From VAZQ01 sp050179645 (GTDB lineage Bacteria; Pseudomonadota; Alphaproteobacteria; Rhizobiales; Xanthobacteraceae): a stretch of DNA of 64,000 nt. A model generated the notes under the pieces. The model had not been told where the DNA came from, did not search any database, and was given only the letters and a program-made list of their open reading frames with translations. Below are positions 8,265 through 15,550 of the stretch, piece by piece. A program made the position numbers and the translations under genes. The first letter of the stretch is position 1. Every line of letters starts with the position of its first letter. The DNA lies in NCBI GenBank assembly GCA_050179645.1, contig JBFXEX010000008.1, forward strand, positions 1 to 64,000. The letters are read 5' to 3'.

Positions 8265-10079
8265 ATGTCGCCCCTTGGCCTGCCGACGGTCACCCTGCCG
8301 GAGCCGGAGACCGTCGACCTCACCAAGCTCTATGACGTGCTGATCGTCGGCTCGGGGGCCGCCGGCGGCATGGCGGCACAAGTGCTCACCGCCCACGGCC
8401 TCGACGTGCTGATGCTGGAAGCCGGCCGGCAGGTTGACTTCGACGAAGAGGTCCGCTCGATGGAGTGGCCCTATCACCATCCGCGCCGCGGCAAGCTGCC
8501 GCCCGACACCTACGTGCTCGACGAAGCCGACTACAAGAAGCTCAAGCCGCCCTATGCGCAGAGCCTCGGCCGCTACACCAACGTGATGAACTGGCAGCAA
8601 CTCGGCGAAGGCCCGGACTACACCAAGAAATTCTTCGTCAACGAGAAGGACCATCCCTACACCGGCACCAACTTCTCGTGGGTGCGCTCGCGCGCGCTCG
8701 GCGGCAAGACCAACGTTTGGGGGCGTTTGGCGCTGCGGCTGTCCGATTACGACTTCAAGGCGGCGAGCCGCGACGGCTATGGCGACGACTGGCCGATCGA
8801 GTACGCCGACGTGGCACCGTATTACGACCGGGTCGACCGTTATCTCGGCATCTCCGGGGTGACCGAGAACCTGCCGTGGCTTCCCGACTCGATCTATCAG
8901 CGGCCGATCAAGTTCAATCCGGCCGAGACCCACATGCGCGGCGCGCTGGCGCAGAAGAAGGGCTGGGTGGTCACGCCGTTCCGGCTCGGCGTCACCACCG
9001 ACGGGCTGTCGCACAACAAGTACCGCTCGCGCTGCTACGGCCGCGGCGCCTGCTTCCGCCGCGTCGGCGGCTGCGACATCCACGCGGCATTCGATTCGCC
9101 GACCGGACTGATCTATCCGGCCTGGGACACCGGCCACCTCGCGGTGCGCACCAACGCGACGGTGCACGAGGTACTGATGGACCCACAGACCGGCAGGGCG
9201 CGCGGCGTAGCGTTCATCGACACGGCGACGCGCAAGTCCTACGAGGCCAAGGCGCGGGTCGTCGTGCTCGCGGCCTCGACGCTGGAATCGACCCGCATCC
9301 TGCTGCTGTCGAAATCGCGGCAGCACCCGCGGGGGCTCGCCAATTATTCCGGCCATCTCGGACACAATCTCTGCGAACACGTGCTCGGTCCGCGCGTGCA
9401 CGGCATCTACAAGGACCGCATCGGCAAGGCGCGCAGCAACGACGACGGCCGCCCCGGCGGCTTCTACATTCCGCGCTTCCGCAACCTCGACGACAAGTCC
9501 AAGGGCAAGGACTTCATCCGCGGCTACGGCCTCGAAGGCTCGAGCGGCCAGGAGATGTTCCCCGAGGACGCGATGAAGCTCAACGGCTACGGCAAGGACT
9601 ACAAGAAGAAGGTGCGCGATTACGCCGGCGCATTCATCTACATGTACGGGCTCGGCGAGGTGCTGCCGCGCTACGAGAATAGGGTCGAACTCGATTCAAA
9701 GACGAAGGACACCTTCGGCATCCCGGTGCTGCGCTTCCACTACAAGTACGGCGACAACGAAAAGAAAATGTGCGCCGACATGACCGTGGCCATGCAGGAA
9801 GCCTTTGCGGCGTCAGGCTTCGAGATCACGCGCGTCGATCCCGATCCGCTGACCGAAGGCTCCTCGGTGCACGAGGTCGGCACCGCGCGCATGGGCCATG
9901 ACCCCAAGACGTCGGTGCTCAATTCGTTCCAGCAGGCGCATGACGTCAAGAACCTGTTCGTGGTGGACGGCGCGGGCTTCGTCTCCGCGGCCTGCCAGAA
10001 TCCGACCTGGACCATCATGGCGCTGTGCTGGCGAAGCTGCGATTATCTGGTCGAAGAGCTGAAGCGGGGGCACCTGTGA
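8265..10079 (+). CDS. GMC family FAD-dependent oxidoreductase, large subunit
   Basis: 604 aa from ATG 8265. The FAD dinucleotide motif is at residues 29-34 (VGSGAAGG) and the GMC C-terminal block is present (HEVGTARMGHDP, then VVDGAGFVSAACQNPTWTIMAL, which carries the Asn of the usual His-Asn catalytic region). An internal Cys-containing segment RSRCYGRGACFRRVGGCD is of the kind that binds an Fe-S cluster in FAD-dependent glucose and gluconate dehydrogenases. It has no signal peptide; the gene for a Tat-targeted small subunit follows 16 bases later, so it is probably carried out of the cell by that partner. It oxidises a sugar, polyol or other alcohol; substrate unknown. Confidence 0.92.
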   Translation: MSPLGLPTVTLPEPETVDLTKLYDVLIVGSGAAGGMAAQVLTAHGLDVLMLEAGRQVDFDEEVRSMEWPYHHPRRGKLPPDTYVLDEADYKKLKPPYAQSLGRYTNVMNWQQLGEGPDYTKKFFVNEKDHPYTGTNFSWVRSRALGGKTNVWGRLALRLSDYDFKAASRDGYGDDWPIEYADVAPYYDRVDRYLGISGVTENLPWLPDSIYQRPIKFNPAETHMRGALAQKKGWVVTPFRLGVTTDGLSHNKYRSRCYGRGACFRRVGGCDIHAAFDSPTGLIYPAWDTGHLAVRTNATVHEVLMDPQTGRARGVAFIDTATRKSYEAKARVVVLAASTLESTRILLLSKSRQHPRGLANYSGHLGHNLCEHVLGPRVHGIYKDRIGKARSNDDGRPGGFYIPRFRNLDDKSKGKDFIRGYGLEGSSGQEMFPEDAMKLNGYGKDYKKKVRDYAGAFIYMYGLGEVLPRYENRVELDSKTKDTFGIPVLRFHYKYGDNEKKMCADMTVAMQEAFAASGFEITRVDPDPLTEGSSVHEVGTARMGHDPKTSVLNSFQQAHDVKNLFVVDGAGFVSAACQNPTWTIMALCWRSCDYLVEELKRGHL

Positions 10080-10095
10080 TGCCGGAACGGAACGC

Positions 10096-10671
10096 ATGAG
10101 CGCCGACCATCCGATCACGCGCCGGCAGGCGATCCTGTCGGGCAGCGCCGCAGTTGCGGCCGCGGCATTGCCGGACGGCGCGTTGGCGCAGGTCAAAAAA
10201 GTCGCGCAGCCGGCGCTGCCGGCGGGCAAATTCCTTTCCGCCCGCGACCTTGCGATCCTCGACGAGGTGGCCGAACTGATCATTCCGGCGGATGCGCAAT
10301 CGGGCGGCGCCAAGGCGGCGAAATGCGCGCTCTTCATCGATGCGCGGCTCGCCGAGAGCATCGATCCAGTCTGGCGTCAAAGCTGGAAGGAAGACCTGCG
10401 CGAAATCGACGAAGTGTCGGCGCAGATGTTCGGCCGCGGATTTCTCGAGACCTCGCCGGCCGAACGGATCAAGCTGATGGACCGGATGTCGCGCAACGAA
10501 AACAAGAAGCCGCTCGAAGACATCAACTATGCGTTCGGCACCATCAAGTGGTGGGTGGCGGAGGCCTACTACACGTCGCAGCTCGGCATCCACGACGAGC
10601 TAGAGTACCAGGGCAACATCTACATCGACGAATTTGCCGGCGACGACGTCACGCCGATCGACCGGACGTAG
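10096..10671 (+). CDS. Gluconate 2-dehydrogenase subunit 3 family protein (Tat signal)
   Basis: 191 aa. The N-terminus has a twin-arginine signal (ITRRQAILSGSAAVAAAALP, cut near ALAQ). The rest has family features such as FLSARDLAILDEVAELIIPAD, SGGAKAAKCALFIDARLAE and IKWWVAEAYYTS. Small subunits of this type export and stabilise the GMC large subunit encoded just upstream and form a periplasmic dehydrogenase. In the known three-part enzymes a cytochrome c subunit passes electrons to the membrane; no such gene is present here, so the electron acceptor is encoded elsewhere or the complex has two parts. Confidence 0.9.
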   Translation: MSADHPITRRQAILSGSAAVAAAALPDGALAQVKKVAQPALPAGKFLSARDLAILDEVAELIIPADAQSGGAKAAKCALFIDARLAESIDPVWRQSWKEDLREIDEVSAQMFGRGFLETSPAERIKLMDRMSRNENKKPLEDINYAFGTIKWWVAEAYYTSQLGIHDELEYQGNIYIDEFAGDDVTPIDRT

Positions 10672-10690
10672 CTTACCGCGGAACAACATC

Positions 10691-11575
10691 ATGGCCGAGA
10701 GCGAGATCGACGCCGTCCGCGCGCTCTTGAGCGCGAAGGCGCGGCCGGTCGGATGGGCCGAGCGGCGCGCCCGCATCGACGAGGTCGGCTCGGTCTGGCC
10801 GGTGGCGGACGACGTGCAGCTTGAAGCCGTCGACCTCGACGGCGTGCCGGGCGAATGGTCGATCGTACCGGGCAGCGATGCCTCGCGGGTGCTGATGTTC
10901 TTTCACGGCGGCGGCTACTGCTCCGGATCGGTCGTGAGCCATCGCCGCATGGTGACCGAGGCCGGCCGCGCCGCCGGCATGCGCACGCTCGCAGTCGCCT
11001 ACCGGCTCGCGCCTGAGCATCCGTTCCCGGCGGCGATCGAAGACGCGCTCACGGCCTGGCGTTGTCTCGGCAAGCTCGGCATCGCGCCGGAGCACACCGC
11101 GGTCGGCGGCGACAGCGCCGGAGGCGGACTGACGCTCGCGCTGACCATGGCACTTCGCGACGCTAAACAGGCCTTGCCGGGATGCCTCTGGCTGGCGTCG
11201 CCCTGGACCGATCTGACGATGTCGGGCGACACGCTTGCCTCCAAGGATGCGGTCGACCCTCTCATTCACAAACCCTATCTGGAAGAACTGCGCGACGCCT
11301 ACCTGCCGCCCGGCATCGATCGGCGCCACCCGCGAGTCTCACCGCTGTTCGCCGATCTGCATGGCCTGCCGCCGACACTGATCCAGGTCGGCTCGTGCGA
11401 GACGCTGCTCGCTGATTCCACCCGACTAGCCACCGCTGCCGGCGCGGCCGACGTGCCGGTGACGCTGGAGATTTGGCCGCACATGATCCATGCATGGCCG
11501 ATGTGGAACGCCAGGCTCGAGCCGGGCCGCCGCGCGCTGGTAAACGCCGGCGCATTCATCCGGCAGCATCTTTGA
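10691..11575 (+). CDS. Alpha/beta hydrolase, hormone-sensitive-lipase type
   Basis: 294 aa from ATG 10691, 19 bases after the Gdh3 stop. It has the oxyanion motif HGGGY at residues 72-76 and the nucleophile box GDSAGG with Ser142, the two signatures of the HSL (bacterial esterase family IV) group. A late HMIHAWPMW supplies the catalytic His. It lacks a signal peptide, so it is cytoplasmic. These enzymes hydrolyse short esters or lactones. Co-location with the GMC dehydrogenase would fit opening of a lactone produced by sugar oxidation, but the compartments differ, so this is only an idea. Confidence 0.9.
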   Translation: MAESEIDAVRALLSAKARPVGWAERRARIDEVGSVWPVADDVQLEAVDLDGVPGEWSIVPGSDASRVLMFFHGGGYCSGSVVSHRRMVTEAGRAAGMRTLAVAYRLAPEHPFPAAIEDALTAWRCLGKLGIAPEHTAVGGDSAGGGLTLALTMALRDAKQALPGCLWLASPWTDLTMSGDTLASKDAVDPLIHKPYLEELRDAYLPPGIDRRHPRVSPLFADLHGLPPTLIQVGSCETLLADSTRLATAAGAADVPVTLEIWPHMIHAWPMWNARLEPGRRALVNAGAFIRQHL

Positions 11576-11687
11576 CCCCAGTTGCGGCCGCGCAATCGCG
11601 TGCGGCCACGCATGGCATCCCGGCCGGACCGGCGCTGGTCAGCGGCCGATTTCTTCGCTAAACCATTGACAATAGAGGGGAAGCACC

Positions 11688-12086
11688 ATGGACGAGGAAC
11701 GCCTTCAGCGCGGCAGGCAGATCCGCGAGCAGGTCCTGGGCGCGGCACATACGGCCCGCGGCGCCCGGAACCGCACAGCGTTCAACGCAGAATTCCAGGA
11801 CTTCCTGATGGAATATGCCTGGGGCTCGGTATGGGCGCGGCCGGGCCTCGACTTCAAGACCCGCAGCATGATCACCATCGCGACGCTGGTCGGCATGGGC
11901 AAGCTCGATGAACTCAAGCTGCACTTCCGCGCCACCGCCAATACCGGGGTGTCCCGCGACGAGGTGAAGGAAATCCTGATGCATTCGGCGATCTATGCCG
12001 GCGTCCCGGCGGCGTTCGGCGCATTCCAGGTCGCGGCACAGATCTTCGACGAAATGGATAAAGAAGCCGCGGCGGCGAAAGGCTGA
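11688..12086 (+). CDS. Carboxymuconolactone decarboxylase family protein
   Basis: 132 aa, start ATG 11688 (GGGGAAG just upstream). It shows the CMD/AhpD fold pattern: an N-terminal helix, then EFQDFLMEYAWGSVWARPGLD, a TRSMITIATLVGMGKLDELKLH helix pair and EVKEILMHSAIYAGVPAAFGAF. The Cys-x-x-Cys of AhpD-type peroxidases is absent, so it belongs to the PcaC-like branch that acts on 4-carboxymuconolactone or similar compounds. The gene is 7 bases upstream of the LLM oxidoreductase, so the two are probably co-translated and share a pathway. Confidence 0.88.
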   Translation: MDEERLQRGRQIREQVLGAAHTARGARNRTAFNAEFQDFLMEYAWGSVWARPGLDFKTRSMITIATLVGMGKLDELKLHFRATANTGVSRDEVKEILMHSAIYAGVPAAFGAFQVAAQIFDEMDKEAAAAKG

Positions 12087-12093
12087 GACTACG

Positions 12094-13137
12094 ATGAAGC
12101 TCTCAATGGCTTCGCTGGGCGGCGAACCCGGCACGCGCTATCTCGATCAACTGAAACTTGCCGAACTGCTCGGCTTCCACGCCTTCTTCCACAACGACAA
12201 GAAATGGGCCCGCGACGTTTTTGCCCGGCTCGGCGCCGCCACCCAGTGCACCAGCCGGCTCGGGCTTGGCACCAGCGTGATCGATCCATACACGCGCCAC
12301 GCCGCACTCTTGGCGCAAGCGACCGCCACGCTCGCCGAGATGGCGCCAGGCCGCTTCCGCGTCATCATGGGTTCGGGCAGCCACTTCGAGACGCTGCCGG
12401 GTTACGGCAGCCCGAAGCCCGTCGCGGGCCTGCGCGAGGCCACCGACCTGATGCGGCGGTTGTGGCGCGGCGAGAAGGTGACGATCAACGGCGAGGTGGT
12501 GAAGTTCAAGGACGGCGCGCTCGACTGGAAGCCGACCGCCGTGCCGCCGCTTTATATCGCCAGCCGCGGCCCGCAGATTCTCAAGCTCGCCGGACAGGTT
12601 GCCGACGGCGTGCTGATCGGCAGCTTTGCGACGCCGACCGGCATCGCCTACGCCAAGCAGCATATCCAGGGCGGCCTGGAGGCGTCGAAACGCGACTGGA
12701 AGGACATCCGGCTGTGCGCCTGGCTCTATGTGTCGGTGCTGGAGCGCGAGGACGATCCGGTTCCCGAAGGCATCCGCCGCGGCGTGAGCTTCGCGTTCTG
12801 GTCAAGCCGCAAGGTGCTGGGCGGGATGGCCCACAAGCTTGCACCCGACATGACGCCGGAGTTCCGCACCTTCGTGCGCGAGGCGCCGCACGAATGGTCA
12901 GGCCCGGTCATGGACGAGTTGCGCCGGCTGATTCCGCGCGGGATCATCGACAGCCTTGCGCTGGTCGGCACCGCGCCGCAGATCGTGACCCGGCTTAAGG
13001 CGCTCGCCGCTGCGGGCGTGCAGGAAATCGTGATCTGGCCGTTCCCGGCACAGGGGCAGGACACCGAGGATTTCATGTTCAAGCTCGCCAAAGACGTGCT
13101 GCCGCATTTCTCCGAGCGGCCGACGCGGGCGGCCTGA
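12094..13137 (+). CDS. LLM class flavin/F420-dependent oxidoreductase
   Basis: 347 aa from ATG 12094. It has the bacterial-luciferase-like TIM-barrel pattern: LAELLGFHAFFHNDK near the N-terminus, LGLGTSVIDPYTRHAALLAQATATL, then MAPGRFRVIMGSGSHFE, followed by ADLMRRLW-type and LYIASRGPQILKLAGQVADG segments. Sequence style is closest to the F420-dependent (methylene-H4MPT reductase-like) branch. The F420 biosynthesis genes begin 19 bases downstream on the same strand, which supports F420 rather than FMN as cofactor; this is inference from context. The substrate is unknown, and the CMD gene upstream hints at a ring-derived or lactone compound. Confidence 0.9.
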   Translation: MKLSMASLGGEPGTRYLDQLKLAELLGFHAFFHNDKKWARDVFARLGAATQCTSRLGLGTSVIDPYTRHAALLAQATATLAEMAPGRFRVIMGSGSHFETLPGYGSPKPVAGLREATDLMRRLWRGEKVTINGEVVKFKDGALDWKPTAVPPLYIASRGPQILKLAGQVADGVLIGSFATPTGIAYAKQHIQGGLEASKRDWKDIRLCAWLYVSVLEREDDPVPEGIRRGVSFAFWSSRKVLGGMAHKLAPDMTPEFRTFVREAPHEWSGPVMDELRRLIPRGIIDSLALVGTAPQIVTRLKALAAAGVQEIVIWPFPAQGQDTEDFMFKLAKDVLPHFSERPTRAA

Positions 13138-13156
13138 GCGGCGGACGGCCGCGGTC

Positions 13157-13918
13157 ATGCCAGTCACTCTCATCGCGATTCCGAACATTCCGAGGTTGCA
13201 GCCGGGTGACGATCTCGCTGCGGCGCTGATCGTCGCGTGCGAAGCCGCAGGGCTCGCGCTCGCCGACCAGGACGTTCTTGTCGTCGCGCAGAAGATCGTC
13301 TCCAAGACCGAAGGCCGTTATGTTGATCTGGCGACGGTCGAGCCGTCAGAACGCGCGCACAAGCTCGCCGTGGAAGTCGACAAGGATCCGCGCCTGGTCG
13401 AGGTGATCCTGCGCGAATCGCGCGACGTGGTGCGCCACCGACCCGGCGTGCTGATCGTCGAGCACCGCCTCGGCTTCATCATGGCGAACGCGGGCGTCGA
13501 TCGCTCCAACATCGATCCGGCAGCGGGCGAGGAGCCGATGCTGCTGCTGCCGGAAAATCCGGACGCCTCGGCGGCCGCGCTGCGCGACCGCCTTGCCGCG
13601 CACTTTCGCTGCTCGCTTGCCGTGATCGTAAGCGACAGCTGGGGCCGAGCCTGGCGGCGCGGCACCGTCGGCGTTGCGCTCGGCGCCGCCGGCCTGCCGG
13701 CGCTGCTCGACATGCGCGGCCAGCCGGACCTCTACGGCCGCGCGCTGCGGGTAACGCAAACCGGTTTCGCCGACGAGATTGCCGCCGCCGCCTCGCTGGT
13801 GATGGGAGAATCGGACGAGGCGCAGCCGGCCGTCCTGGTGCGCGGCCTAAGCTGGAGCAGTCCCGAAACGCCAGCCGCCAGCCTCGTCCGCCCCGCCGCC
13901 GAGGACTTGTTCCGTTGA
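13157..13918 (+). CDS. cofE: Coenzyme F420-0:L-glutamate ligase
   Basis: 253 aa, the length of a stand-alone CofE without the C-terminal nitroreductase-like domain of actinobacterial FbiB. It shows the expected blocks: LIAIPNIPRLQPGDDLAAAL, DVLVVAQKIVSKTEGR, the HRPGVLIVEHRLGFIMANAGVD region, and SDSWGRAWRRGTVGVALG. The enzyme adds glutamates to F420-0 using GTP. It overlaps cofD (stop TGA inside the TTGA of the cofD start), so the genes are translationally coupled. Confidence 0.95.
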   Translation: MPVTLIAIPNIPRLQPGDDLAAALIVACEAAGLALADQDVLVVAQKIVSKTEGRYVDLATVEPSERAHKLAVEVDKDPRLVEVILRESRDVVRHRPGVLIVEHRLGFIMANAGVDRSNIDPAAGEEPMLLLPENPDASAAALRDRLAAHFRCSLAVIVSDSWGRAWRRGTVGVALGAAGLPALLDMRGQPDLYGRALRVTQTGFADEIAAAASLVMGESDEAQPAVLVRGLSWSSPETPAASLVRPAAEDLFR

Positions 13919-14889
13919 CGAAGAACGTGCCGCCCCGCGTGGTTGCGCTGTCCGGCGGCGTCGGCGGCGCCAAGCTTGCGCTCGGCTTGAGCCGCGTGCT
14001 GCCGCCCGGCGAACTGCTTGTGGTCGCCAACACCGGCGACGACTTCGAGCATCTCGGCCTGTCGATCTCGCCCGACATCGATACGCTGATGTACGCGCTC
14101 GCCGGGCTCGACGATCGCAAGCGCGGCTGGGGCCGGCGCGACGAGACCTGGAAATTCATGACCGCACTTGCGGCTCTCGGCGGCGAGACCTGGTTTCAGC
14201 TTGGCGACGGCGACCTCGCCACCCATGTCGAGCGCACGCGACGGCTGGCAGCGGGCGAAAGCCTGTCGGCCATCACCGCCGACTTCTGCCGCCTGCTCGG
14301 CATCGCAACTCGCGTCGTGCCGATGACCGACGACCGGGTGCGCACGCGGGTGCGCACACCGCAAGGCTGGCTCGACTTTCAGGACTATTTCGTGCGCCGG
14401 CGCTGCGAGCCGGCGGTGCTTGAGTTGCGTTACGATGGCGCGCGCGATGCGCGCTTGCATCCGGCCGCAGTTGCGGCCTTGCAGGACATCAACTTGCGCG
14501 CCGTGATCATTTGCCCCTCCAACCCGTTCATCAGCATCGAGCCGATCCTGTCCGTTCCCGGAATGCGCGAAGCGCTGAAGGCATGTCCCGCATCCGTGGT
14601 GGCGGTGTCGCCGATCATCGGCGGCCGCGCCGTCAAAGGGCCGACCGCGAAGATGATGTCCGAGCTCGGGCTTCCCGCGACGGCTGCGGCGGTCGCGCGG
14701 CATTATGGCGATCTGCTCGACGGCTACGTGCTCGATCACGCAGATGCGGCATGCGCGGCCGAGCTTGGCATTTCGGCGACGATGGCGCATACGCTGATGC
14801 TGACGCTCAAGGATCGAGACCGGTTGGCGCGCGAAGTGCTCGCCGCCGCCGATCGGCTTTCGGAGGCACGGCATGCAAGGCCGCGGTAG
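13915..14889 (+). CDS. cofD: 2-phospho-L-lactate (or analogous) transferase, F420 biosynthesis
   Basis: 324 aa, TTG start at 13915 overlapping the cofE stop by 4 bases. The N-terminus holds the glycine-rich VVALSGGVGGAKLALGLSR, then VVANTGDDFEHLGLSISPDID, and later ICPSNPFISIEPIL and SPIIGGRAVKGPTAKM, all signatures of CofD/FbiA. It transfers the phospho-acid moiety from the GDP- or GPP-linked intermediate to FO. Whether the acid is lactate, enolpyruvate or 3-phosphoglycerate cannot be told from the sequence alone. Its 3' end overlaps cofC by 17 bases. Confidence 0.95.
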   Translation: MTKNVPPRVVALSGGVGGAKLALGLSRVLPPGELLVVANTGDDFEHLGLSISPDIDTLMYALAGLDDRKRGWGRRDETWKFMTALAALGGETWFQLGDGDLATHVERTRRLAAGESLSAITADFCRLLGIATRVVPMTDDRVRTRVRTPQGWLDFQDYFVRRRCEPAVLELRYDGARDARLHPAAVAALQDINLRAVIICPSNPFISIEPILSVPGMREALKACPASVVAVSPIIGGRAVKGPTAKMMSELGLPATAAAVARHYGDLLDGYVLDHADAACAAELGISATMAHTLMLTLKDRDRLAREVLAAADRLSEARHARPR

Positions 14890-15550
14890 GTTCTGCGCCG
14901 TAGTGCCGTTCAAGGGGACCGCGCAGGTCAAGCAGCGGCTCGCCGCGGCACTGACGCCGCCGCAACGGCAGGCGCTCGCCCTGGCGATGCTCGGCGATGT
15001 GCTGCAAACGCTCTCGGCGGTCGACGAGCTTCGCGGCGTGCTGCTGGTGACCACCGATCCCGAAGCGATCACGCTGGCGGCGCAGTTCGGCGCGGAGGTT
15101 TCCTCGGATCACGCCCACGAGGGTCACACCGGCGCGGTGATGGGCGCCGCGAGCCAGTTGGCGGCGGAGGGCGTTGGCCTGATGACGGTGCCGGGCGACA
15201 TCCCGCTGGTCGCGCCGGACGACATCCGTGAGCTTCTCGACGCACATGCTCCGGCGGCCGGCTTCACCATCGCGCCGGCGCACGACGAACTAGGCTCCAA
15301 CGCAGTGCTGTGCACGCCGGCGAACGCCGCGCCGCTGCGGTTCGGCGACAACAGCTTCTTTCCGCATCTCGCAGCCGCGAGGGCACACGGCATCGAGCCG
15401 CGCGTCGTCCGGCTGCCGCGGATCGCGCTCGACATCGACACGCCCCAGGACCTGACGCAGTTCCTGCTGACGCCGTCGCAGACCCGGTCGCGCGCGCTGC
15501 TGGATCGCTGGGGCGTGCGCGCCGCCTGTCAGGAAAGGGCGACCGCATGA
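14873..15550 (+). CDS. cofC: 2-phospho-L-lactate guanylyltransferase, F420 biosynthesis
   Basis: 225 aa, ATG 14873 inside the end of cofD. It is a nucleotidyltransferase of the MobA-like fold: FCAVVPFKGTAQVKQRLAAAL at the N-terminus, GVLLVTTDPEAI, LMTVPGDIPLV, then LGSNAVLCTPANAAPLRFGDNSF. The enzyme activates the three-carbon phospho-acid with GTP in the step before CofD. The stop codon overlaps the ATG of cofGH (ATGA). Confidence 0.94.
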   Translation: MQGRGRFCAVVPFKGTAQVKQRLAAALTPPQRQALALAMLGDVLQTLSAVDELRGVLLVTTDPEAITLAAQFGAEVSSDHAHEGHTGAVMGAASQLAAEGVGLMTVPGDIPLVAPDDIRELLDAHAPAAGFTIAPAHDELGSNAVLCTPANAAPLRFGDNSFFPHLAAARAHGIEPRVVRLPRIALDIDTPQDLTQFLLTPSQTRSRALLDRWGVRAACQERATA

